Shown piece by piece: positions 29,708 to 36,762 of a DNA stretch of 64,000 nucleotides. The notes under the pieces are model-generated. The model made no database searches, was not told where the DNA came from, and saw only the letters and a list, made by a program, of their open reading frames with translations. Position 1 is the stretch's first letter. Each line of letters opens with the position of its first letter. A program made the translations under genes and the position numbers. Source of the stretch: a virus; IMG/VR virus record IMGVR_UViG_3300022220_000003, positions 1 to 64,000 of that record; one strand, given 5' to 3'.

Positions 29708-30058
29708 ATGTTGACTGCTACCATCACCCGAAAAGCCGAAGTCGCCTACTTGTTCACCCTGTTGGACGGCTGTCGAGCCTCGGATCCTGCGTTGTTTCGG
29801 CGTTTGCGGCGAGCCTATCGAGTACTCAAGGAGATCGACCTCGCTAACAACGCCGTGCTTTGCGAGGTGGAATATGAGAGCGAGGACGTGCCGCAAACCG
29901 TGATTCGGTTTCGGGGCACCTACTTTGCGGCCAACGGAGTCGGGAAGTTTTCAAAGCAGACCGTAATCCATGCGGGCGGCGACCACTTCGCGATCTACCT
30001 CTCGGACCGGCCGGGGCGTTACTGTGGCCTCGAAGGCTACACGCTACCCCTGTACTAG
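29708..30058 (+). CDS. Accessory protein, paralogue of 36763
   Basis: 116 residues from the ATG at 29708. LRRAYRVLKEIDLANNAVLCEVEYESEDVPQTVI aligns with the 36763 gene (LRRLVKLLKELDRLN.. VEYESEDVPSTCV). A helical N-terminus and beta C-terminus. Unknown function. Confidence 0.65.
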   Translation: MLTATITRKAEVAYLFTLLDGCRASDPALFRRLRRAYRVLKEIDLANNAVLCEVEYESEDVPQTVIRFRGTYFAANGVGKFSKQTVIHAGGDHFAIYLSDRPGRYCGLEGYTLPLY

Positions 30059-30073
30059 GCACCGCGGGTTGCT

Positions 30074-30143
30074 CGGCCCCACCTCGGGGCCGGGCGGCGG
30101 GGGTGCCACGAGGCGCAGCGGGGCTCGGTCCTGTTTTTTGTTC
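30074..30143 (+). terminator. Rho-independent terminator, cassette type
   Basis: CGGCCCC/GGGGCCG hairpin, GC-rich linker with a GGCTCGGTCC box, TTTTTT. Same design as 28270-28317, with a short GTGCCACGAGGCGCA insertion. Confidence 0.65.
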
Positions 30144-30182
30144 CTTGCGGGGCTTGCCTACCTTGGGATCATGTTTACCACG

Positions 30183-30211
30183 TTGACACCTTGAGGGCGC
30201 TAGGGTAGGGG
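30183..30211 (+). promoter_or_regulatory. Leaderless promoter TTGACA-17-TAGGGG
   Basis: TTGACA (30183-30188), 17 bases, TAGGGG (30206-30211), five bases, ATG at 30217. Confidence 0.6.
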
Positions 30212-30216
30212 GTGGT

Positions 30217-30480
30217 ATGAGCGACCTGGAAAAGTTGATAACCGCCAAGGAAACCTACGATTCGACACCTACAAATCTCGACCTCGAGGACGCGTTGGAA
30301 TCCGTACTAGGCACCCTCGAGCTGGTGGCCCGGGCTCAGGTCGCGGCGGCGTTGATCCAAGCCAACCCGAGTTTTGTCGAGGCTCCTAAACTGTTGGCCA
30401 ACACCGTCAACAAGATCACGCTAGCGCTGGCGTTCAACCAAGGGGAGCAAACGGAGCAAACGAACAATGTCGACCCTTGA
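30217..30480 (+). CDS. Hypothetical helical protein
   Basis: 87 residues placed by the leaderless promoter. Helical (LEDALESVLGTLELVARAQVAAAL). Unknown. It overlaps the next gene by 14 bases; first of a three-gene unit. Confidence 0.6.
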   Translation: MSDLEKLITAKETYDSTPTNLDLEDALESVLGTLELVARAQVAAALIQANPSFVEAPKLLANTVNKITLALAFNQGEQTEQTNNVDP

Positions 30481-30694
30481 TAGTTCGGTGTGGGCCGTGA
30501 GCCGGGCCCTCGAGAAGCGCAACGAAATCGAGCTGCGTCGGGTCAAGGCCCTCGAGTTTCGAAACCAGATCGAGATCTTGCGGGCGGTGGTGGAGTATTC
30601 CAACGGCGCGGGTGGCCTTGGGTCAAAAGACCTCGCCGATCGGGCGTTCGAGATCCACCAAATGCTCAAGGAGCGGCCCTATGCCAGATCCTAA
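30467..30694 (+). CDS. Hypothetical helical protein
   Basis: 75 residues. VSRALEKRNEIELRRVKALEFRNQIEI is strongly helical. Unknown. It overlaps both neighbours by 14 bases. Confidence 0.55.
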   Translation: MSTLDSSVWAVSRALEKRNEIELRRVKALEFRNQIEILRAVVEYSNGAGGLGSKDLADRAFEIHQMLKERPYARS

Positions 30695-30959
30695 AGCCCC
30701 CTCGGTGGCCCTGCTCGAGGAACAACGCCGCCTAAACCCCGATCTCGCGGCCATCTATCGCCACCTCCTTGGGATCCGTGAGGACCTCGCCGTGATCACC
30801 ATGGCGATTCTATCCGAGCGGGTGATCGCCGCCGGCGTACCCCTCGAGGACGTGCCCGTGAGGACCGCTAAGCTCTATTCGACCTACCTCCACAATGTGC
30901 ACACCATCCGAGAGCGCCCCGAGCCCCCCACCGGGGGCCGGGGGCCCGCCGGGCCCTAG
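30681..30959 (+). CDS. Small helical protein, paralogue of 28778
   Basis: 92 residues from the ATG at 30681. Aligns with 28778 over IREDLAVITMAIL...YLHNVHTI. Pro/Gly-rich C-terminus encoded by a GC-rich hairpin that probably also serves as terminator. It overlaps the convergent gene by four bases. Confidence 0.6.
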   Translation: MPDPKAPSVALLEEQRRLNPDLAAIYRHLLGIREDLAVITMAILSERVIAAGVPLEDVPVRTAKLYSTYLHNVHTIRERPEPPTGGRGPAGP

Positions 30960-31231
30960 CGGTAGGGTAGGCCGCGGGCCTTATTGATGGCCCGAGTTGC
31001 GAGCCTACGCAATTGGGATCCTAGGTGATAATAGTTGTTGACCGATCCGGCCTCGCGATACCGCTGGCCCCGATCGGAGATCCGCAACACGAGGGCGCCG
31101 GTGGTGTGCACATAAATGTGCCCGTCAAAGGCCTCAACAACGCGATATTCTTGGCCCCTCGCGTTGAACGTGGCCGAGGCGGTAAAGAGGGGAAGTTGAG
31201 CAAAGTTGGTGTCTGTGTTCGTTGTGGTCAT
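30956..31231 (-). CDS. Hypothetical accessory protein, start at a palindromic promoter
   Basis: 91 residues. The ATG at 31231 directly abuts the palindrome 31232-31246, so no ribosome site is possible. Domain: YRVVEAFDGHIYVHTTGALVLRISDRGQ..  beta-rich, then a basic helix (LRRLATRAINKARG). Unknown. Confidence 0.65.
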   Translation of the reverse strand: MTTTNTDTNFAQLPLFTASATFNARGQEYRVVEAFDGHIYVHTTGALVLRISDRGQRYREAGSVNNYYHLGSQLRRLATRAINKARGLPYR

Positions 31232-31260
31232 GCATACTTAGTATGCAACACCGGTGCCAG
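31232..31260 (-). promoter_or_regulatory. Composite promoter for 31231
   Basis: Palindrome 31232-31246; minus strand CTGGCAC, CGGTG, TTGCA (31260-31244), a full match to the sigma-54 consensus core. A TGATACCGGTATGATACC motif like the par array lies at 31289-31306. Confidence 0.65.
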
Positions 31261-31371
31261 GTTTTCTGAGGTATTGGGGCCGTATTGGGGTGATACCGGT
31301 ATGATACCACGCCTAAAATCAAGCACTTGCGGCCGGCGGGAGAGCTCGGAGGTGTGTGGGTGCAATACCTC

Positions 31372-31523
31372 TATGACTTAGGTGTCATAGTTGTACTTGG
31401 TTGATATTACTAGGGAAACCGGTGATTTTACGTATTTACTATGACATTAAAGTCATAGGCTACTTGGTTGTTTTTGTTGAGCAAAGGGCGTTTTCGGTGG
31501 TTTGCTATGACATAAATGTCAGG
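31372..31523. promoter_or_regulatory. Operator triplet D
   Basis: Sites at 31372-31389, 31440-31457 and 31506-31523 (the last ends GTCAGG instead of GTCATA); pitches 68 and 66. Confidence 0.85.
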
Positions 31524-31583
31524 GTTGGTTATTGGGCCGTTGGCTTCGAGCCTAGTTTATCGGGTGTTTGCGGGCCTGGCAAG

Positions 31584-31612
31584 TTGGCACCGGTGTTGCA
31601 TACTAAGTATGC
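31584..31612 (+). promoter_or_regulatory. Composite promoter for 31613
   Basis: TTGGCAC, CGGTG, TTGCA (31584-31600); palindrome GCATACTAAGTATGC (31598-31612), then ATG at once. Symmetric in design with 31232-31260, with triplet D between the two outward units. Confidence 0.65.
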
Positions 31613-32263
31613 ATGACCAACACGAACAAAACCACCGCCACCTACGAGAGCGCCCGGCAACTAGTCGCCACCCTCCGCGGGGAGCTCGAGCAGCTCACCT
31701 TGTTGCCCTCCGACACCCTCGAGATCTGCGATCAGTTGGTTGCTCGTGTCGAGCTCGCCAAGGCGCGGGCGGATAGCGCGCCTAGCGATATCGTGAAGTT
31801 TTCGCGGCCCGAGCCCGAGAGCGTGCTCGAGCGTGAAAAGGCGGCGGCCCGCCGGGCGGGTGCGGCGGCGGTGGTTGAGGACGCCAAGGCCAAGGCCGAG
31901 TTTCTGGCCAAGACTGCAGTCAAGGGCCCTCGCAACCCCGTGCACTTGGTTGAGGTCGAGGAGGGCCACCACGTTGACGTGATCCCCCGCAAGTCGATTC
32001 GTCTGCACGGCTTGGACCGCAACCGCCGCAACGGCCCGGTGGCCTACGATCGGACCTTCGAGATCGGCGACTCGGCCGAATACGACAGCTATAACACCTC
32101 ATTTATCGGCCGGATCGTGGCCATCGGCGCCAAGACCGTGACGATTGACACCAAGATGGGTGAGCGGCGGCGATTGAAGCTCGAGCAGTTCTCGTGGCGC
32201 AACCGCCACTTTGACCTTGAGACCGTGGCCCGCCGCAACGCCGAGGAAAGTTATTACATCTAA
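31613..32263 (+). CDS. Hypothetical protein of a phage/plasmid accessory family
   Basis: 216 residues, ATG abutting the palindromic promoter. N-terminal helix (LVATLRGELEQLTLLP); Ala/Lys-rich coiled coil in the middle; C-terminal beta domain (FEIGDSAEYDSYNTSFIGRIVAIGAKTVTI) with an FDLETVARRN tail. Such a C-terminal domain is common in phage and megaplasmid proteins of unknown function. First gene of a four- to five-gene unit. Confidence 0.7.
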   Translation: MTNTNKTTATYESARQLVATLRGELEQLTLLPSDTLEICDQLVARVELAKARADSAPSDIVKFSRPEPESVLEREKAAARRAGAAAVVEDAKAKAEFLAKTAVKGPRNPVHLVEVEEGHHVDVIPRKSIRLHGLDRNRRNGPVAYDRTFEIGDSAEYDSYNTSFIGRIVAIGAKTVTIDTKMGERRRLKLEQFSWRNRHFDLETVARRNAEESYYI

Positions 32264-32279
32264 CCAAGGAGCCAACACC

Positions 32280-32705
32280 ATGACCACCAACGTACGCACC
32301 GAGCGCAAGTTTGAGACCTACTCCCGCGGGGCCGAGCTCGTGAGAGCTATCAAGGCCATGTGGGAGTGCAACGAAGGTGACCGCGGGCGGCCCGATGGTA
32401 ACACTCGGATCAACACTCGTATTGAGGCCCTAGCGGCCGAATACGATTTGACCTCGGTTGAGTGGATCTATTGGGCCCGCATCGCCATGGGGTTAACGAA
32501 ACCCAATCAACTTTACCTTTGCCGCGGCCTCCCAACACACTGGGTTGCCACCGACGCCAACAATCAGCCTTGGCTGTTTCCGGCGGTGGCGGGTGGGTGG
32601 AAGCACCGAACGCGGTTCGTTAGCCACCTCGAGGCCTTGATCGAGACCGACAACCTTTACGCCACCGGTACGGGGTGGTGCAAGTCTGAGGAGGGTTCAC
32701 CATGA
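32280..32705 (+). CDS. Hypothetical accessory protein
   Basis: 141 residues from the ATG at 32280, preceded by AAGGAG. Mixed alpha/beta with many Trp; no family recognised. It overlaps the next gene by four bases. Confidence 0.6.
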   Translation: MTTNVRTERKFETYSRGAELVRAIKAMWECNEGDRGRPDGNTRINTRIEALAAEYDLTSVEWIYWARIAMGLTKPNQLYLCRGLPTHWVATDANNQPWLFPAVAGGWKHRTRFVSHLEALIETDNLYATGTGWCKSEEGSP

Positions 32706-33103
32706 CCACCAAAACCACAATGTGGGAAGTCTACAACCCGAGCTCGGGGCACAGTCTAGGCCATTACAAGGCCGAGAGCTCCGAGGAGGCGATCGAGGCG
32801 TGCTGCCGGGCGGCGGGGTACGGGTCGGAGGCGGAGGCCTCCGCGGCCACCGGCGGGCGGGGGGTGCTCCGAGCTCTCGAGGTTGAGGAGGTCGATCTCA
32901 ACACCGACAACGGATCCAAAACGCGGGCATACCTAGACGAATCAGGGTTTGCGACCTTCGAACATGCCAACGCCGCGGGCGATCGGATGATCGTCAAGGC
33001 CAAGGGCAACTGCCTCGAGATTGTGCCCGCGTCCGGTTGTTGTCTCAAATCCAATGTGGAGCACGCCGGCCGGGCCGTCTATATTTGGGTGCAACCATGT
33101 TGA
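32702..33103 (+). CDS. Hypothetical accessory protein
   Basis: 133 residues. WEVYNPSSGHSLGHYKAESSEEAIEACCRAAGY resembles small phage proteins in which a beta hairpin precedes an EEAI helix. The rest is beta-rich. Unknown. Confidence 0.6.
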   Translation: MTTKTTMWEVYNPSSGHSLGHYKAESSEEAIEACCRAAGYGSEAEASAATGGRGVLRALEVEEVDLNTDNGSKTRAYLDESGFATFEHANAAGDRMIVKAKGNCLEIVPASGCCLKSNVEHAGRAVYIWVQPC

Positions 33104-33498
33104 CCATGTTCGTTGTTGGGTGGCGCTGCGGGTGCGGTTGCGAGACCTTGCACCGCATGTATCTGAAAACCTCACAGGAGGCCTTGGCGCTAACGGTGCA
33201 GCTCCGCGATAGCACCGCCACCGAGACCTGGGTGTGGCGAATGCGACTCCCGCGGCGCAAGGAGGCGATCCTAGTGGCGCTCAACTACTGCTGTGGGGCT
33301 CGATATCGAGCTCGAGGGGGAGCTCGAGCAGCTCGCGCACCTAGTGCGATCCGATTGGGAGGCCGAGGCGGAGGCCGAGGAGCCGACGCACGGCGAGGGC
33401 CCGCCCGGTGGCCGAGGAGCCGACGCACGGCGAGGGCCCGCCCGGAGGCCGAGGAGCCGACGCACGGCGAGGGCCCGCCCGGTGGCGAGTTTCATTGA
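33097..33498 (+). CDS. Hypothetical protein, 3' part disrupted by a 37-bp repeat
   Basis: 133 codons. The first 65 (CGCGCETLHRMYLKTSQEALALTVQ...VWRMRLPRRKE) look genuine. After about 33290 the frame reads the complement of another ORF (33293, GTG, with GAG CTC-type codon use) and three copies of a 37-bp repeat, so the C-terminus is probably not native. Confidence 0.45.
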   Translation: MLTMFVVGWRCGCGCETLHRMYLKTSQEALALTVQLRDSTATETWVWRMRLPRRKEAILVALNYCCGARYRARGGARAARAPSAIRLGGRGGGRGADARRGPARWPRSRRTARARPEAEEPTHGEGPPGGEFH

Positions 33499-33595
33499 GT
33501 GGCCTTGGCCCGCGGATTGCAAGGAGATCGGATATGACGAAAAAGGTATCCAAAACCACCCGAAATGGCCATTTACTTGGACGGTTAGTCCGTGA
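33293..33595 (+). CDS. Short ORF reading into the 37-bp repeat (possible frameshifted gene)
   Basis: Starts GTG at 33293 with window-typical codon use (LDIELEGELEQLAHLV). With a single 37-bp unit it would end EPTHGEGPPGGEFH, stop. Two extra units shift it by two bases, so the present 100-codon frame runs on into unrelated sequence. Copy-number change would switch the ending. Confidence 0.35.
   Translation: MGLDIELEGELEQLAHLVRSDWEAEAEAEEPTHGEGPPGGRGADARRGPARRPRSRRTARARPVASFIEWPWPADCKEIGYDEKGIQNHPKWPFTWTVSP
33373..33483 (+). repeat. 37-bp minisatellite, three tandem copies
   Basis: Units 33373-33409, 33410-33446 and 33447-33483, differing at the last base (T, A, T). Since 37 is not a multiple of three, each copy is read in a different frame. 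Confidence 0.85.
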
Positions 33596-33776
33596 CGCGG
33601 AAAAGGCCATTATTATCCAATACATAGCCAAGCATCGCGGAAACAAGACCCACGCGGCCGAGGCCCTCGGGGTGACGCACCGGCATTTGCAGCGGCGGTG
33701 CGTGGCGCTCGGTATCGAGGGGGCGGACCTCGAGGGCGGCAACGTGGGTGTTGTAATCGTGGGCGGGCTTGTGTAG
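33534..33776 (+). CDS. Second orphan Fis-type DNA-binding protein
   Basis: 80 residues from the ATG at 33534 (AAGGAG upstream). DAEKAIIIQYIAKHRGNKTHAAEALGVTHRHLQRRCVALGI is an HTH_8/Fis domain like that of sigma-54 activators; no AAA+ domain. It shares the fold with 17809. Placement at the end of the accessory region makes it a candidate binder of the operator triplets or composite promoters. A terminator follows. Confidence 0.8.
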   Translation: MTKKVSKTTRNGHLLGRLVRDAEKAIIIQYIAKHRGNKTHAAEALGVTHRHLQRRCVALGIEGADLEGGNVGVVIVGGLV

Positions 33777-33811
33777 GCTCGGGCCTACTCCGGATTTTCG
33801 GTTTTCGCGCA

Positions 33812-33840
33812 AAGCCCCCGGCTCTAGCAGGCCGGGGGCG
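33812..33840 (+). terminator. Hairpin terminator after the Fis-type gene
   Basis: GCCCCCGGC (33814-33822), eight-base loop, GCCGGGGGC (33831-33839). Confidence 0.55.
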
Positions 33841-34007
33841 CCTATGCTAGGGTGGAGCCGGCCCCCGCGTCTCAATTCATGGTGATCAACCGCCCGCGGT
33901 AGCCTAAGCCATTGCCAACGAACGTTGATCGGGGTGTGGGGGCCACCAAATAGGTCAGGCATTTTCTCTTGTGAAAGTCCATTGATTTCGGTGTAGTGTG
34001 GCGCGCT

Positions 34008-34310
34008 ATGTCGATAGACGATCAGCAATTCATACGGATTCCTGAGCCCCATATCGGCTGGGATACGGGGCTACTGCTGCGGGTGGTGGCTGGGGAGCTC
34101 CGCGGGGCGGAGCTCCGCCGCGAGGTGGATTATATCCACGCGGTGGAGCGGGTCTCGGTGGACATTTCGCAGCAACTAGTGAGGACGGCGCAAGGGTCGG
34201 TGAGGTGGGCGTTGATCGATCTCGTGGTCTCGGGCCTACGACGGCGTTTGCTCGAGCTCTCGAGCCGGCCGGCGGGGCCGTTGCCTCCTCGGGGTTGGCC
34301 TTGCGCTTAA
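34008..34310 (+). CDS. Hypothetical helical protein
   Basis: 100 residues from the ATG at 34008; TAGTGT eight bases upstream is a possible -10 box. Central helices (RREVDYIHAVERVSVDISQQLVR). Unknown. Confidence 0.5.
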   Translation: MSIDDQQFIRIPEPHIGWDTGLLLRVVAGELRGAELRREVDYIHAVERVSVDISQQLVRTAQGSVRWALIDLVVSGLRRRLLELSSRPAGPLPPRGWPCA

Positions 34311-34411
34311 ATGAAAAAGTCCAATGATTCCAAGAGGTAACGCCATTTGGGGGTGCTGGTGGGGGTTTGGGCTTAAATAATGTGGGCGGTCTAGTTTGGC
34401 GCGGAGCCCGG

Positions 34412-34792
34412 TTAATCCTGTTGGTTGCGGTCGCGGTCTCGGTCTAGGTCGCGGTCGCGGTCGCGGTCGTTTGGTCTCGATTTGTTCCGTATCCGGGCCA
34501 GGAGTGGTCCGGTCTCGTTTTCGGGCGGGGTTTCGAGCGGTGGGAGGTGGTCTCGTATGCCCGGGCGCCTTGGGCCACTGTAGCGGCCGGTATTCATGCG
34601 TTCAAATGGCCAAATCGAGTAGGCCTGGCCCGTGTCGGACTCGGCGAGGTCTGGGGTTACTTTCTCGAGGGTGTGGGGCCTCGTTTTGCACTGGCATACC
34701 GGGCAACGGATCTTGGTGGTCACGAGGTGGCACCGGTGGCACGTAGGGGCCGTGAAATAGGATCCGATCGTGGTGTTGACGGGGCTCGGCAT
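34412..34792 (-). CDS. Zinc-finger protein with Asp-Arg repeat tail
   Basis: 126 residues. CHRCHLVTTKIRCPVC gives two CxxC pairs near residue 20. The C-terminus is a (DR)n repeat (DRDRDRDLDRDRDR) encoded by CGGTCG-type hexamer repeats at 34421-34470, prone to slippage. Function unknown. No strong ribosome site. Confidence 0.5.
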   Translation of the reverse strand: MPSPVNTTIGSYFTAPTCHRCHLVTTKIRCPVCQCKTRPHTLEKVTPDLAESDTGQAYSIWPFERMNTGRYSGPRRPGIRDHLPPLETPPENETGPLLARIRNKSRPNDRDRDRDLDRDRDRNQQD

Positions 34793-34879
34793 ACTGCACC
34801 TCGAGGGGTTGATTGGGGGCAGCTTATCACGGGCTCGGGTGGAGGTTTACTGGCATGGTGTGACGTCACGATGTGTCAG

Positions 34880-35660
34880 GTTGTTGTGTATGCATACACG
34901 ATGCCAAAAAATAATGTTCTGGGTTATTGGGGGGTTAGGTGGAGGGTATGGCGGGCTTTGTCAGGCTGTTTGGATGATGTGGTGCGTCATTGAGGTGGGG
35001 TTGGCGGTTTGGGGTTATTTAGGTGGGTTGTTGTCGATTTGGTTGATTGAAAAAGTGGTGTGTTTGTAGGGGTTTACAAGGGGGGCTTGACGTGACTTGT
35101 CAACGTTTTTCGAGGCGTAACGATTACAGGTAGTTAGCTACTTATGTAAGTGGTTATGGAAGTGGTGGGATGTGTCGAGTTGTGACAGGTGGCGGTGTAA
35201 GTCGGTGTAATCGTTGCGGTATTGGTATGGGAGGGCGTGGGGGGTGATTGGGTGTCTCGATTTGTGGACAGTGTTGCGGTTCCGAGTGTCTTGATTTGTG
35301 GACAGGGGTGGCGAAATTTCGCCAGGGGGGTTTTGGGGGTTTTGAGGGGGTGGGGTGAGGGATTGAGTTAGGGGGTGGGTTTGCGGCGGTTTTTGGGGCC
35401 TTAGGGGGCTTGTCACGTGGTGGTGTAGGGTGGTGGGGAGGTGTTTCGGTTGGTGGGCACGGCGGGAGATGTGCACCATTTTGGAGCAGTTGGTGAGGGG
35501 TGTGCACCATTTTGGAGCAGGTGGGGTGAAATGTGCACCATTTTGGAGCAGTTACAGGTTGGTGAGGTTGAGGGTATAAGGTTTTGTTATAGGTGGGTAG
35601 TGTTTTTGGGCGGTTTACTTATGGGTTTTGGGGGGTTGGGGGTTGTTTGTGGGCGGCCCG
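34880..35660. other. G/T-skewed, gene-poor region
   Basis: About 800 bases with extreme G and T excess on the plus strand (runs such as GGGGTGGGGTGAGGG) and no frame with the codon habits of the window. It contains two copies of TGATTTGTGGACAG-like sequence (near 35257 and 35289) and the iteron-like repeats below. It may hold an origin, a G-quadruplex-rich site or a packaging/recombination site. Confidence 0.5.
35471..35551 (+). repeat. Iteron-like direct repeats, three copies
   Basis: TGTGCACCATTTTGGAGCAG begins at 35471, 35502 and 35532: 20-bp direct repeats at 31- and 30-base pitch, about three helical turns. A typical arrangement for a replication-initiator or repressor array. Confidence 0.75.
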
Positions 35661-35843
35661 CGGCGGGGTGGACGCGACCGGCCTCGGGCCGGGCCTGGTG
35701 CTGCGGTGTAGGCCCCGCCCGCACCTCCGCACCGCTCCGCCCCTAAGCCCCGTCCTGTGCAGCTCTCGAAGAGCTCCCCGGCCTCGATCTCGGTTCCCAG
35801 TGGTTCGTCCCTATGGGAGCTCGAGCTCGGCGAGCCGTGCGAC

Positions 35844-36191
35844 CTAACGAGGGCCAACACCGTACACACGGCGGTCGAGGGCGATCCGCAGCTCGGCATG
35901 GACGCGTTTGGCAACCTCAAACTTGGTGGCCGCGTCGTTGAGCTCGGCGTTAGTCTCGCCGCCCATGAACATGGCCCACAAGCTACCAACGCCCCCGGTG
36001 GCGTCTGCGATAGCTCGCTTACGCTCGGCCGCCTCCTCAACCTCGGCCGCGGCCTCGGCGATGGCCTTGGCGAGCTCGGCACGATAGATAAGCTCGGCGC
36101 TACGGTCGGTGCCCGCGGCGGCCCGGTAGGCGGCCTGGGTGTTCTCGACGACGGTGGCGAGGGCGGCGGCGGTGGTAATAGTCTTGGTCAT
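35844..36191 (-). CDS. Helical accessory protein
   Basis: 115 residues from the ATG at 36191. Ala/Glu-rich helices (ELIYRAELAKAIAEAAAEVEEAAERKRAIADATGG), then GSLWAMFMGGETNAELNDAATKFE. Unknown. It follows the 36334 gene by 11 bases in the same unit. Confidence 0.6.
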   Translation of the reverse strand: MTKTITTAAALATVVENTQAAYRAAAGTDRSAELIYRAELAKAIAEAAAEVEEAAERKRAIADATGGVGSLWAMFMGGETNAELNDAATKFEVAKRVHAELRIALDRRVYGVGPR

Positions 36192-36202
36192 GGTCTCGAT
36201 CC

Positions 36203-36334
36203 TCAGAGCACCACCGCGGCGGCGGCCTCGTTGCGGGCGGCGAGCTTGGGGCGGCGGGTGCCCTCGCCACCGACAACCAAGACCACAATCGCGACCACCG
36301 CGATAACTGCCTTGATTGTCTTGTTGCGTGTCAT
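36203..36334 (-). CDS. 43-residue membrane peptide behind a palindromic promoter
   Basis: The ATG at 36334 abuts the palindrome 36335-36349. One membrane helix (IKAVIAVVAIVVLVVGG) and a basic tail. Leaderless first gene of the unit with 35844. Confidence 0.6.
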   Translation of the reverse strand: MTRNKTIKAVIAVVAIVVLVVGGEGTRRPKLAARNEAAAAVVL

Positions 36335-36363
36335 GCATACTTAGTATACAACAACCGTGCCAG
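36335..36363 (-). promoter_or_regulatory. Composite promoter for 36334
   Basis: Palindrome with one change (GCATACTTAGTATAC, 36335-36349); minus strand CTGGCAC, five bases, TTGTA (36363-36347), so the -12 GC is GT here. Confidence 0.5.
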
Positions 36364-36485
36364 AGCTCGGGGGTGGCACGGCGGGTGCAACTCGAGGAGG
36401 GCGACACAATATCAAGGGGTTACGGGCCGAGAGCTCCCCGCCGAGCTCCCCGAGGGCCGTGTTTAGCGTGTAGGGCCAATACCTC

Positions 36486-36659
36486 TATGACTTAGGTGTC
36501 ATAGTTGAGATTAGGGGCTAACTACTCGTAATGAGGGCGAAAATGCCAATTGGTACTAGACTACTATGGCAATCATGTCATAGTTGAGGATTGGGCTAAC
36601 TGCACGTAATAGCGAAAGAATCCTAGGTTAGACCGATTTACTATGGCATCTATGTCATA
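36486..36659. promoter_or_regulatory. Operator triplet E, stretched by one helical turn per step
   Basis: Sites at 36486-36503, 36565-36582 and 36642-36659; pitches 79 and 77, exactly 11 more than the 68 and 66 of B-D. Two sites begin TATGGC instead of TATGAC. Confidence 0.8.
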
Positions 36660-36733
36660 GCTATGATGCTCTGCGTTATCAAGGTGATTGGCCTAAGTGC
36701 TTGATATTGTGTTGAGAGCTCCTCGCCACGGTA

Positions 36734-36762
36734 TTGGCATCAGGGTTGCATACTAAGTATGC
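36734..36762 (+). promoter_or_regulatory. Composite promoter for 36763
   Basis: TTGGCAT, five bases, TTGCA (36734-36750); palindrome 36748-36762, then ATG at once. Confidence 0.6.

Noticed and set aside
25360-33776. Toxin-antitoxin modules among the small gene pairs
   Set aside because: None of the short proteins shows a recognisable toxin fold or antitoxin motif.
35757-36344. Plus-strand 195-codon ORF
   Set aside because: It is antisense to two minus-strand genes (35844-36191 and 36203-36334) that have proper starts at a composite promoter.
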